From Geothrix paludis (GTDB taxonomy: Bacteria > Acidobacteriota > Holophagae > Holophagales > Holophagaceae), in assembly GCF_022808815.1 (NCBI RefSeq), contig NZ_JAKZLC010000005.1, forward strand, positions 1-64,000: DNA of 64,000 nt, given 5' to 3'. Made by a program: the position numbers and the translations under genes. This document shows, piece after piece, positions 18,943 to 28,379 of the stretch. A model generated the notes under the pieces. That model was not told where the DNA came from. It saw nothing but the letters and a program-made list of their open reading frames with translations, and made no database searches. Position 1 is the first letter of the stretch. Every line of letters starts with the position of its first letter.

Positions 18943-19881
18943 TCAGCCCAGCTGGGCGAGGTCTTCGGGGGCGCCGAGGCTCAGCGCGGTCACCTCCAGG
19001 CCCCGCTCCTTGGCTTGCCGCTTCACCAGGCCCGCCAGGACCTTGCCCGGGCCCAGCTCGAAGTAGGAGGTGACGCCCTGGTCCAGCAGCAGGTCCAGGG
19101 TGGCCTGCCAGCGCACGGCGCCGGGAATCTGGCGCACCAGCCCGTTCCGCAGCGCCTCGGGTTCTGAGACCGCGGCTCCGTCCACGTTGTTCACCAGGGG
19201 GCAGATGGGGGCCTTGAAGGCCAGGCTCCGCAGGATGGGCTCCATGCGAGCCTGGGCGGGCTCCATCAGGGGCGAATGGAAAGGGGCGCTCACGGGCAGC
19301 TTCATGGCCTTGCGCCCGCCGCGGGCCTTGGCGGCCTCCAGGGCCGCGTCCACGGCCTCGGCGTGGCCGGCGATGACGATCTGGCCGGGGCCGTTGAAGT
19401 TGGCGGGTACCACGATCTTCCCGGTCGAGGCGGCGGCCTCGGCGCAGCTGGCCTCCACGTCCGCCTGGCTCATCCCCAGGATGGCCGCCATGGCGCCCAC
19501 GCCCACGGGCACGGCCTCCTGCATGGCCCGGCCGCGCTCGCGCACGGTGCGGACCGCGTCCTGGAAGCCCAGGGCGCCCAGCGCCACCAGGGCGCTGTAC
19601 TCGCCCAGGGAATGCCCCGCGGCGAAGTCCGGCTTCGGCAGGCGGTGGGCCCAGGCGCGCACCACCATGGTGCTGTGGGTCAGGATGGCGGGCTGGGTGT
19701 GCTCCGTCAGCTTCAGCGTGTCTTCGGGCCCTTCGGCCATGAGCTTCGAGAGCGGGAAGCCCAGGGCCGCGTCCGCGTCCTGGAGGACGACCCGCGCCGC
19801 CGGCTCGGCCCCCGCCAGCGCCACGCCCATGCCCACCGCCTGCGATCCCTGCCCCGGAAACAGCCAAGCCACTTTGCTCAT
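18943..19881 (-). CDS. fabD: malonyl-CoA:ACP transacylase
   Basis: Transfers malonyl from CoA to acyl-carrier protein for fatty-acid elongation. 312 aa, a normal length. It starts MSKVAWLFPGQGSQAVGMG, has the active-site GHSLGEY (S91), and SAPFHSPLM with the catalytic His later. The ATG at 19881 follows AGGAGGG at good spacing. It lies downstream of plsX in the same direction but is separated from it by a palindromic repeat element. A fabH gene, common between plsX and fabD in other genomes, is absent here. Confidence 0.95.
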   Translation of the reverse strand: MSKVAWLFPGQGSQAVGMGVALAGAEPAARVVLQDADAALGFPLSKLMAEGPEDTLKLTEHTQPAILTHSTMVVRAWAHRLPKPDFAAGHSLGEYSALVALGALGFQDAVRTVRERGRAMQEAVPVGVGAMAAILGMSQADVEASCAEAAASTGKIVVPANFNGPGQIVIAGHAEAVDAALEAAKARGGRKAMKLPVSAPFHSPLMEPAQARMEPILRSLAFKAPICPLVNNVDGAAVSEPEALRNGLVRQIPGAVRWQATLDLLLDQGVTSYFELGPGKVLAGLVKRQAKERGLEVTALSLGAPEDLAQLG

Positions 19882-19915
19882 ACAACCCTCCTGAATTTCC
19901 AGACAAAAACTGCTT

Positions 19916-19992
19916 GCCACCAAGACACCAAGGCACCAAGAAAGACAGATCTGCTTCTTTGCTTTTCTTGGTGTCTTGGTGTCTTGGTGGTG
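19916..19992. repeat. CACCAAGA-word palindromic element between plsX and fabD
   Basis: The left arm (19916-19944) reads ACCAAGAC/ACCAAGGC words in tandem at 8-nt period. The right arm (19962-19992) is its near-perfect inverse (CTTGGTGT repeated). Together they would form a stem of about 28 bp around a 17-nt loop. It fills most of the gap between plsX and fabD inside an otherwise compact gene string and starts 35 nt before fabD. It could act as a transcript hairpin between the two genes. Confidence 0.78.
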
Positions 19993-20002
19993 ATCTTTCC
20001 CC

Positions 20003-21028
20003 TCAGTCCTGCGGCAGGAGCATGGCCACGCGCTCCTGGATGCGTTCGTGGAGGCGGTGCTCCGCGGCGCGCAGGGCGGCGCGGATAGCGTTGCGCACGG
20101 CCTTGTGGTCGCTGCGGCCATGGCCGATGATGCTCACGCCCTTGACGCCCAGCAGCGGCGCGCCGCCGTACTCGGCATAGTCGAGCTTCTGCTTGAACCG
20201 CTTCATGGCGGGCTTCGCGAGAAGGCCCGCCAGCTTGGTGATGGGCGACTCCATGAAGCTGTCCCGCAGGCCGCCGATGATGCCCTCGGCCAAGGCCTCG
20301 CTGGACTTCAGCACCACGTTGCCCACGAAGCCGTCGCAGGCGATGACGTCGAAGTTGCCGTTCCAGATGTCCCGCCCTTCGGCGTTGCCTTCGAAGCGGA
20401 TCTCCATCTCGCGGAGCATGGCGGAGGCGTCCTTGGTCACGTCCGTGCCCTTGCCGTCCTCCTCGCCCACGCTGAGGATGCCCACGCGGGGCCGCTCGAG
20501 GCCGAGCACTTCCTCGGCGTAGACCGAGCCCATCACGGCGAACTGGGCGATGTGCTCCGCCCGGCAGTCCACGTTGGCGCCCACGTCCAGGAGGACCGTG
20601 GGCCCGCCCTTCATGTTGGGCATCACGCTGGCCAGGGCCGGCCGGTCCACGCCCTCGAGCTTGCCGATGACGAGGCTGGAGGCCACCATGGCCGCTCCCG
20701 TGTGGCCCATGGAGACCACACCGTGGGCCCGCCCCTCGCGGACGAGCTGGGCGGCGATGCGGATGGAGCTGTCCTTCTTCTCCTTGAGGATGCTGGTGGC
20801 CTTGTCCTCCATGACCACGGTCTGGGAGGCATGGACCACTTCCGCGCGGGTCAGCAGCTCCGGCGTGAAGCCGTGGCGGGTCAGCTGCGGACGGAGCACC
20901 GCCTCATCCCCGACGAGGAGGAGGAAGAGTCCCGGCCAGGCCTGGAGGGCCTCCCGTGCGCCCAGCAGCGTCGCATGGGGAGCGTGGTCGCCCCCCATGA
21001 CGTCCAGTGCGATGCGATGACCGTCCAC
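20003..21028 (-). CDS. plsX: phosphate acyltransferase PlsX
   Basis: Makes acyl-phosphate from acyl-ACP, the first acyl donor for phospholipid synthesis (PlsX/PlsY route). 341 aa, a normal length. Signature segments: RIALDVMGGDHAPH at the N-terminus, the region SMGHTGAAMVASSLVIGKLEG, and LSVGEEDGKGTD. The start is a GTG, since no in-frame ATG fits the conserved N-terminus. It begins 10 nt after the rpmF stop, in the classical yceD-rpmF-plsX order. Confidence 0.95.
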   Translation of the reverse strand: MDGHRIALDVMGGDHAPHATLLGAREALQAWPGLFLLLVGDEAVLRPQLTRHGFTPELLTRAEVVHASQTVVMEDKATSILKEKKDSSIRIAAQLVREGRAHGVVSMGHTGAAMVASSLVIGKLEGVDRPALASVMPNMKGGPTVLLDVGANVDCRAEHIAQFAVMGSVYAEEVLGLERPRVGILSVGEEDGKGTDVTKDASAMLREMEIRFEGNAEGRDIWNGNFDVIACDGFVGNVVLKSSEALAEGIIGGLRDSFMESPITKLAGLLAKPAMKRFKQKLDYAEYGGAPLLGVKGVSIIGHGRSDHKAVRNAIRAALRAAEHRLHERIQERVAMLLPQD

Positions 21029-21038
21029 TGGACGGCTC

Positions 21039-21224
21039 TTAGGCGTTCTCGGCGACGCGGACGGCCAGCTTGCCGCGATAGAAGCCGCAGCTGGGGCACA
21101 CCCGGTGGGGCAGCTTGGGGGTCTGGCAGTTGGGGCAGGTGCTGGCGCTCATGGCCTCCAGCGCGTCGTGGGTGCGCCGGCGGTCGCGGCGGGCCTTGGA
21201 ATGGCGGCGCTTGGGATTCGGCAT
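21039..21224 (-). CDS. rpmF: 50S ribosomal protein L32
   Basis: 61 aa, starting [17 protein letters not shown], the conserved basic N-terminus of L32. It has four cysteines in two CxxC pairs (CPNCQ and CPSCG), so it is the zinc-binding form. The gene order with yceD and plsX is widely conserved. An ATG start with AGGAGCAAGCC upstream supports the boundary. Confidence 0.96.
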   Translation of the reverse strand: MPNPKRRHSKARRDRRRTHDALEAMSASTCPNCQTPKLPHRVCPSCGFYRGKLAVRVAENA

Positions 21225-21268
21225 GGCTTGCTCCTAGGGGAAAAACGCAAAGTTCCAGGTTAAGGGTT

Positions 21269-21802
21269 TCAGGATTCCGGGTCCAGCTTGATTCCCGCCA
21301 GCGCCTTCGTGAGGGCTCGGTTGAGGGCGGAGGGGGCCTGCGCCGATCCGGTCGGGCACTGGCAGGGGCCCTTGTTCCAGTTCTTGCCGCAGGTGGGGCA
21401 GAGCCCCTTGCAGTCCTCGGCGCAGAGGGGGTGCATGGGGGCCTGGAGCTCGAACTGCTCCCGCACCAGCTCGGCCTCGTCCAGCGTGTCCTCCGGCAGG
21501 AAGACCACGTCCAGGTCCTGGGAGCCCAGGGTATGGGAGCCGCGGCCCACCAGGTCGGGATCCTTGCTGCCCAGGAACTGGCTCTCCACGGAGATGGGCC
21601 GGTCCAGGGGCGCGAGGCAGCGGCTGCAGGCCCCCTGCCACACCGCCTGGCCCTTCACCTCAAGGAAGACATCGCCGTCCGAGGCCAGCGCGAACACCGA
21701 CCAGGCCAGGTCCCGCAGGGAGACACCACCCTCCAGCGCCACCTGGTCGGTGGTGCCGTTCAGGCGGAGGCCCTCCAGGGGCAGCTTATGGAGATCGATC
21801 AC
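21269..21802 (-). CDS. yceD: YceD/DUF177 family protein
   Basis: A 177-aa protein of the YceD (DUF177) family, commonly encoded just before rpmF. It is implicated in 23S rRNA accumulation or processing in other organisms. It has CSRCL in the middle and a C-terminal cysteine-rich segment (CAEDCKGLCPTCG) typical of the zinc-binding form. Translation appears to start at GTG 21802, overlapping the stop of the pilin-like gene (GTGA). There is no ATG in the conserved N-terminal region. A tail of about 25 residues follows the Cys motif. Confidence 0.85.
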   Translation of the reverse strand: MIDLHKLPLEGLRLNGTTDQVALEGGVSLRDLAWSVFALASDGDVFLEVKGQAVWQGACSRCLAPLDRPISVESQFLGSKDPDLVGRGSHTLGSQDLDVVFLPEDTLDEAELVREQFELQAPMHPLCAEDCKGLCPTCGKNWNKGPCQCPTGSAQAPSALNRALTKALAGIKLDPES

Positions 21803-22299
21803 TTCTTGGCTCCAGCATCCGCCGCCGGGGCATCCGCCTTGGGGGCCGCCGTGCTGCCCGCCCCGCTGACGGGGGAGGAACCGGTCACCTGGCCGGGGGT
21901 CCGGGTGATGGGGCCCGCGTCCTCCTGATTGCCGGGGTCGCCGGCGCACTTCAGCTCGTAGGTGGCCCGGCTGGACTTGCCTTCGTAGGGCTGGCCAAAG
22001 GGATCCTGGGCGGCCATGCCCACCTTGATGAGGCTCTCCTTCACCAGCGAGGAGTTGCCGTCCACCATGGCGTCGAAGCTGCCGAAATCCGGGAAGCGGC
22101 CATGCTTGAGGTAGTACTGGTCGAGCCCCTCGGCCACGATCTTGAGGTCGTCCTGGGCCTTGAGGTAGCGGGCCTGGGCCGAGTGCTTCTTGTACTGCGA
22201 GAAGCCCAGCGTGCCCAGGACGGCGATGATCATCATCGCCACCAGGAGCTCCAGCAGGGAGAATCCGCGGTCTCGTCGGCAGGCGTGGGTCGGGGTCAT
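21799..22299 (-). CDS. type IV pilin-like / GspG-type pseudopilin
   Basis: 166-aa prepilin-like protein. After a short basic leader comes the class III cleavage site RG/FSLLELLVAMM with the conserved Glu at +5, followed by a long hydrophobic helix and an N-terminal helix (LKIVAEGLDQYYLKHGRFPD) as in GspG major pseudopilins, including DPFGQPY. The final ~45 residues are low-complexity Ala/Gly/Ser/Pro. No other secretion or pilus gene adjoins, apart from an NtrC-like regulator upstream; a PilB/GspE ATPase is encoded at 45124. The ATG at 22299 is chosen although its ribosome site is weak. The gene is translationally coupled to yceD. Confidence 0.82.
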   Translation of the reverse strand: MTPTHACRRDRGFSLLELLVAMMIIAVLGTLGFSQYKKHSAQARYLKAQDDLKIVAEGLDQYYLKHGRFPDFGSFDAMVDGNSSLVKESLIKVGMAAQDPFGQPYEGKSSRATYELKCAGDPGNQEDAGPITRTPGQVTGSSPVSGAGSTAAPKADAPAADAGAKK

Positions 22300-22387
22300 G
22301 GGAGGGTCCGGGGTGAGGGCTCGTCTGCGGCGCATCCGAGCGTTACAGTGTGCCAGAAATGGCTGAAAAAGCAAGGATCCATCGGCA

Positions 22388-23842
<1,455 letters not shown>

Positions 23843-23905
23843 GGCAACCTGGAGAAGTGACGCGTTAGGTCAGTTACCCTATCTTGAACCCTTTCGTGGA
23901 GTCCC

Positions 23906-25012
23906 GTGAAGCACGTCGTGTTCGCGCACCGGAAACTGTCCTTCGGGGGGGGCGAGCGGGTGCTCCTGGAGCAGGTGGCGGCCCTGGCGGGGCTGCCCGT
24001 GAAGGTCAGCGTGATCTTCCGGAAGGAGCCCGGGAAGCGCGACATCGAGCCCGAGCTGCGGCAGCGGAATCCGAACGTGGCCGAGGTGCTCCACCTCCCC
24101 GGCGCCGTGGGCGCCTTCCGCTGGCTGCGACGGACCCGGCCCGACCTGCTGGTGCTCTGCAACCACAAGGGCGTGCAGCGGGCCCTACCCTGGCTGGCGC
24201 GGTTCGGCCTGCGCATCCCCACCGTCCTCACCCTGCACGAGCACTACGAGCGCCACCTGCGCAAATACCGCGGCGTACGGAACCTCGTGGACCGGTGGAT
24301 CTGCACCTACGACTTCACCACCGCCGTGCGGCAGCACCTCGGCACCGCCCCGTGCAGTATCATCCACCCCCTGTATCCGCGGGCCGAGGCCCGGGCTGCC
24401 ACCGCCAAGGACCGCGCCGCCGCCCGCCAGCAGCTGGGCTTACCTGGCACCGGGGTGGTGGTGGGGTATGTGGGCCAGATCGACGGCCGGAAGGATCCCG
24501 TGTCCGTCCTGCGCTTCACGGAAGCCCTTGGGGGTGAGGCCGCCCTGCTCTTCGCGGGCCGGGAAGAGCCGGAGACCGCTGCCACCCTTCAGGCCGCCCT
24601 GGACACCTCGCCCCTGAAGGGCCGCACCTGCCGCCTGGGCCCCCTGCCCGACTTGGGCCCCGCCTTCACGGCCCTGGACCTCTACGTCATGACCAGCCGC
24701 AACGAGGGCTTCTTCCCCCTGGCCCTCATCGAGGCCCTGGAACGGGGCGTGCCGGTCCTGGCGCCCACCGTGGGCGGCATCGGAACCATGCTGAAGGACG
24801 GCGAGGGCGGCTTCCTCATCCCCAAGCCCGACGATCGCAAGACCATCGAAGATGGCCTGCTGCGCGCCGCCGCTGCCCGGATCGCCCCCCTGCTGGCGGA
24901 TCCCGCCGCCTGGGAAGCGCAGCGCGCGAAGGCCCACGCCTTCGGAACGGCCCTCACCCGGGACTACGACGCCGCGGCGAAGTTCCGCGAGGCGGTGGCG
25001 CCGTGGCTGTGA
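23906..25012 (+). CDS. glycosyltransferase family 4 (GT-B)
   Basis: A 368-aa retaining GT-B enzyme, probably acting on surface polysaccharide or LPS sugars at the inner membrane face. The N-terminus has the glycine loop LSFGGGERVLLEQVA. The C-terminal domain has VVVGYVGQIDGRKDP, the donor-site segment SRNEGFFPLALIEALERG and PVLAPTVGGIGTML. The acceptor and sugar are unknown. It overlaps the next glycosyltransferase gene by 10 nt, so the two are translated together. Confidence 0.88.
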   Translation: MKHVVFAHRKLSFGGGERVLLEQVAALAGLPVKVSVIFRKEPGKRDIEPELRQRNPNVAEVLHLPGAVGAFRWLRRTRPDLLVLCNHKGVQRALPWLARFGLRIPTVLTLHEHYERHLRKYRGVRNLVDRWICTYDFTTAVRQHLGTAPCSIIHPLYPRAEARAATAKDRAAARQQLGLPGTGVVVGYVGQIDGRKDPVSVLRFTEALGGEAALLFAGREEPETAATLQAALDTSPLKGRTCRLGPLPDLGPAFTALDLYVMTSRNEGFFPLALIEALERGVPVLAPTVGGIGTMLKDGEGGFLIPKPDDRKTIEDGLLRAAAARIAPLLADPAAWEAQRAKAHAFGTALTRDYDAAAKFREAVAPWL

Positions 25013-25968
25013 TCCCCGAGCACGCCACCTGGGTCCGCTTCCCGCGGTTTGTCGGGGACGCCGCCATGCAGCTTCCCGTACTGCGCCTGCTGCGGCAGAT
25101 CGACGCCGGCCCCCTGGTCGTCTGGGGGCCGAAGACCACCGTGGGCCTGGTGGCGGATACGTGGTTTTGCGACGCGGCCCTGCCGGACGAGGGCAAGCCC
25201 GGCCCCTTCGCCATGGCGCGCATCCTCCGTGAGCACCGCGCCGCCCGCAGCATCCACTTCCCCAAGTCCCTGCGGCCCGCCCTGGCGGCCTGGCTGGCGC
25301 GGGTGCCCGAGCGCATCGGCGTGGATGAGAGCCTGGCAGGCCCCTTCAACACCCACAGTGGCCCCTTCTGGGACGCGGAAGGCCCCTTCCTGCTGCGCTA
25401 CCACGAGGTGCTGAAGCGGCGCTGGCCGGACCTGCCGCCCATGCCCTACGCGGATTTCGATCCTCAGGTGGCCATCGACAAGCCCGCGGAGCGCTACATC
25501 TGCCTGATGCCCGGCTCCACCTGGCCCTCCAAGGCCTGGCCCGTGGAGCACTACCGGAGCCTGTTGCTGAAGGCCAGGTCCGAAGGGTACGCCGTGGCGG
25601 TGCTGGGCTCGCCGGACGAGGCCCCCACCTGCGCGGCGGTGGCCGGGGCCGAGGGCCTCGATCTCTGCGGGAAGACCTCCCTCAAGGAGGCCGCGGCCTG
25701 GATGCGCGGCGCCGCGGCGGTGCTGGGCAACGACTCCGGGCTCAGCCACCTGGCCGCCGCCACCGGCGCGCCGGTGCTGGCCCTCTATGGCGCCACAGAC
25801 CCCGGCGGATCCACCCCCTGGGGACCGCAGAGCCGCGGCCTGCGCAAGGATGGCGTCCCCTGCGCGCCCTGCTTCAAGCGGGACTGCTTCACCCCCGGCC
25901 ACCCCTGTCTCGCGGAGATCGGACCGGATCAGGTCTGGGCCGCCCTCCGCGACCTGATCTGCGGATAG
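25003..25968 (+). CDS. glycosyltransferase family 9 (heptosyltransferase-like)
   Basis: 321 aa, GT9 family, related to ADP-heptose:LPS heptosyltransferases. Key segments are WVRFPRFVGDAAMQLPVLR at the N-terminus (G..D.....P.L), LMPGSTWPSKAWPVEHY, and GNDSGLSHLAAATGAPVLALYG (donor-binding, with D and S/H). Two Cys-rich turns near the C-terminus (PCAPCFKRDC) are also common in the family. The frame begins at GTG 25003, overlapping the previous gene; GTG 25009 is an alternative. hldD at 28380 would supply its likely ADP-heptose donor. Confidence 0.88.
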   Translation: MAVIPEHATWVRFPRFVGDAAMQLPVLRLLRQIDAGPLVVWGPKTTVGLVADTWFCDAALPDEGKPGPFAMARILREHRAARSIHFPKSLRPALAAWLARVPERIGVDESLAGPFNTHSGPFWDAEGPFLLRYHEVLKRRWPDLPPMPYADFDPQVAIDKPAERYICLMPGSTWPSKAWPVEHYRSLLLKARSEGYAVAVLGSPDEAPTCAAVAGAEGLDLCGKTSLKEAAAWMRGAAAVLGNDSGLSHLAAATGAPVLALYGATDPGGSTPWGPQSRGLRKDGVPCAPCFKRDCFTPGHPCLAEIGPDQVWAALRDLICG

Positions 25969-25996
25969 AATCACAACTCTTCCCCACGAGGTCCCG

Positions 25997-26959
25997 ATGC
26001 TCCGCCGCCTCTTCTTCGCCTGCGCCGCCGTCACCCTCATGGCCCAGGCCCCCGCCATCCACTTCGACAAGACCCACCACGACTTCGGCCGCATCACGCC
26101 GGACCGGAAGGTGGCCGCGAAATACCGCGTGACCAACACCGGCAACGCCGTCCTGAGCATCACCCAGGTGCGGCCCAGTTGCGGCTGCACGGCCACGGTC
26201 ATCGGCAAGTGGTCCATCGCGCCGGGCGAGAGCACCGACCTGGAGGCCACCTTCGATCCCCGGGGCCTCAAGGGCGGCGTGCGCAAGTCCATCGAGGTGG
26301 TCTGCAACGATCCGAAGGCCCCGGCGACCAGCCTGACCCTCGAGGCGGAGGTGGTGCAGGAGATCATGCCCTCCGTCGAATCCGTCTATTTCCACAACGC
26401 CCCCAAGTCCTCCACCTCGCGCAGCCTCGTCCGCTACACGAGCGGCACCGGCGAGCCGGTCCAGATCGTGGACGTGAAGGCCCCCGGCGCGCCCTTCCTC
26501 GCCTTCGCCTACCGGCAGGAGGGCAAGGACCTGGTGCTGGAGGTCGCCTTCGATGGCCGCAAGGTGCCCGCCGGCCGGTTCCGCGGCGTGGAGCAGGCCA
26601 CGGTGCACTTCACGAACCCCCGCATGAGCCAGATGGGCCTGAACATCCAGTGGGAGCTGAAGCCTTCGATCCAGGCCACGCCGGTCGAGCTGGTCTTCCA
26701 GGACGCTGCCGGCCGCGAGCTGCGGCAGAAGATCGCCGTCAAGCAGGCGGAGGGCCGCGCCTTCCGCGTCACCGGCAGCCGCTGCTCCCTCACGGGCGTC
26801 CGGGTGGAGGGCCTGGGCCAGCGTTCCGCCAGCCAGGAGCTGTCCGTGGTGCTGCCCGCCTCCCTGAAGGCCGGCCGGTACAGCGAGGTCCTGTCCCTGG
26901 CCACCGACGACCCGGACCAGCCGGAATTGACGATCCGCCTGGCCGCGATCTTGAAATAA
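25997..26959 (+). CDS. secreted DUF1573 domain protein
   Basis: 320 aa with a signal peptide (MLRRLFFACAAVTLMAQAPA). Residues ~22-120 are a DUF1573 Ig-like domain: HHDFGRITP, RVTNTGNAVLSI, then the signature RPSCGCTATV and IAPGESTDLEATFDPRG. A second half (residues ~125-320) appears to be related beta-sandwich sequence but lacks the CGC motif. DUF1573 proteins are exported and of unknown function. It follows the glycosyltransferases by 28 nt. Confidence 0.85.
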   Translation: MLRRLFFACAAVTLMAQAPAIHFDKTHHDFGRITPDRKVAAKYRVTNTGNAVLSITQVRPSCGCTATVIGKWSIAPGESTDLEATFDPRGLKGGVRKSIEVVCNDPKAPATSLTLEAEVVQEIMPSVESVYFHNAPKSSTSRSLVRYTSGTGEPVQIVDVKAPGAPFLAFAYRQEGKDLVLEVAFDGRKVPAGRFRGVEQATVHFTNPRMSQMGLNIQWELKPSIQATPVELVFQDAAGRELRQKIAVKQAEGRAFRVTGSRCSLTGVRVEGLGQRSASQELSVVLPASLKAGRYSEVLSLATDDPDQPELTIRLAAILK

Positions 26960-27026
26960 CAGCAGAACGTCAAGGTCTTCGCGATTCCTCCTTCGTCCAC
27001 CCCGGATGGGGCGATAGCCTGGAGGG

Positions 27027-27977
27027 ATGCCGGAGTCCCGCAGGTCCCACCTCTTCGCCGTCTTCGCCATGGCCTCCATCGCGGCCGTGTGGGGCGGCGG
27101 CTTCCCCGCCACCAAGTACTGCCTCCAGGCGGGGCTTTCGGTGGGGACCCTGCTGACCCTGCGCTTCGCCATCGGGACCGCGGGACTGGGCCTGATGCTG
27201 CTGGTGCTGCGCGTACCCATCCGGCGCCGGGACGCCCTGGACGGCCTCTGGCTGGGGCTCGTGCTGGCCACCATCTTCTGGGCGCAGACCGACGGCCTCC
27301 GGTTCACCTCGCCGTCCAAGTCTGGCTTCATCACGGGGCTCTACGTCATCTTCACCCCGCTCGTGGCGCTGCTGGCGGGCGACCGCCTGCGGGCTTCGCA
27401 CGGGCTGGCCGCCCTGGTGGCCGTCACGGGCCTGGTGCTGCTGGTCCGGGTTCCCGGCGCGGCCTGGGGGGGCTGGACCCGGGGCGATTCCGAGACACTC
27501 CTGGCGGCGGTGCTGTGCGGCTTCCACATCGTGATGACGGCCCACTTCTCGCGCCGGTCCTCCGGGTGGGTGCTGGCCTTCATCCAGGTGGCCGTCACGG
27601 GAGCGATCTCCCTCGCCATCACGTTGGCGCTCCCGGCGCCTCACAGCTTCCAGGGGGCCGGTCCCGCCCTCGCCCACGCAGGCACCTGGGTCTCCCTCGG
27701 CTTCATGGGACTGCTGGCCACCACCCTCGCCTTCTACGTGCAGAGCACCATGCAGGCCCGTCTGGGGGCGACGGAGAGCGCCATCCTATTCAGCCTCGAG
27801 CCGGTCTGGACGCTGGCCATCTCCGTCAGCGGCTTCGTCCCGGGCATCCGGGAGCACCTCAGCCCAACGCAGCTCGCCGGCGGCCTGTTGATCTTCGCCG
27901 CCACCTTCGTGGCCGAACTGGGACCGAGACTGCTGAAGCGGTTCCAGCGGCCGGAGGCCGAAGAGGCCATCGGATAG
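27027..27977 (+). CDS. EamA/DMT-family transporter
   Basis: 316-aa inner-membrane protein with about ten hydrophobic helices in two EamA repeats: the first begins FAMASIAAVWGGGFPATKY, the second near ETLLAAVLCGFHIVMTAHF. Features such as ESAILFSLEPVWTLAIS and GGLLIFAATFVAEL are typical of drug/metabolite transporters. The substrate is unknown. The ATG is preceded closely by GGAGGG. The downstream 402-nt gap is filled by a composite repeat element. Confidence 0.87.
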   Translation: MPESRRSHLFAVFAMASIAAVWGGGFPATKYCLQAGLSVGTLLTLRFAIGTAGLGLMLLVLRVPIRRRDALDGLWLGLVLATIFWAQTDGLRFTSPSKSGFITGLYVIFTPLVALLAGDRLRASHGLAALVAVTGLVLLVRVPGAAWGGWTRGDSETLLAAVLCGFHIVMTAHFSRRSSGWVLAFIQVAVTGAISLAITLALPAPHSFQGAGPALAHAGTWVSLGFMGLLATTLAFYVQSTMQARLGATESAILFSLEPVWTLAISVSGFVPGIREHLSPTQLAGGLLIFAATFVAELGPRLLKRFQRPEAEEAIG

Positions 27978-28030
27978 GACCCGAAGCGAGGTTCCACCGC
28001 ATGAACCGGCGGGTCCTCCAGGTTTCTGCT

Positions 28031-28311
28031 GGTCACGGAAGCCACGGAAGAAAGCCGGAAGGCACGGAAAAGGACAGGAGCGTCTGCTCCGCAAGCGCGG
28101 GGTGCATCCCGGGGGCGCATGGGGTCGTGTCCTTGGAAGCACGGCCCAGGCGCCCCCGGGATCACTTCCGGCTGCGCCGGAAGCCGCCTTCGGCGGACCC
28201 GCGCGACGAGCGCCACGGCCCCTTCCGTGTCTTCCGTGAGATTCCGTGGCTTCCGTGACCAGCGCCCTTCTCCGTGTCCTCTGCGGTGCTCTGTGCCCTC
28301 TGCGCTCCGGC
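28031..28311. repeat. composite CACGGAAG-word palindromic element
   Basis: This element accounts for most of the 402-nt gap between the DMT gene and hldD. The left arm (about 28031-28072) contains GGTCACGGAAGCCACGGAAG and further CGGAAGG words. A right arm (about 28219-28260) is the inverse (CTTCCGTGTCTTCCGTGA, TTCCGTGGCTTCCGTGACC). A second right-handed array (28266-28311) uses another word (CTCTGCGGTGCTCTGTG). Between the arms are nested GC-rich inverted repeats (CCCGGGGGCGC near 28108 against GCGCCCCCGGG near 28150, and CCGGCTGCGCCGG near 28168). The remaining edges show nothing else. Confidence 0.7.
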
Positions 28312-28379
28312 TTTCCAACTCGGGAGGGCCTCGGACCGCTCCCACATAGCCGGTATCCTAGTGGGGTAGAGGAGTGGGC

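Noticed and set aside
22340-22355. A sigma-54-like -24/-12 site upstream of the pilin gene (TGGCAC...AACGC on the minus strand)
   Set aside because: The GG and GC are 11 nt apart and the sigma-54 spacing is strictly 10. I could not call it a promoter despite the NtrC-type regulator nearby.
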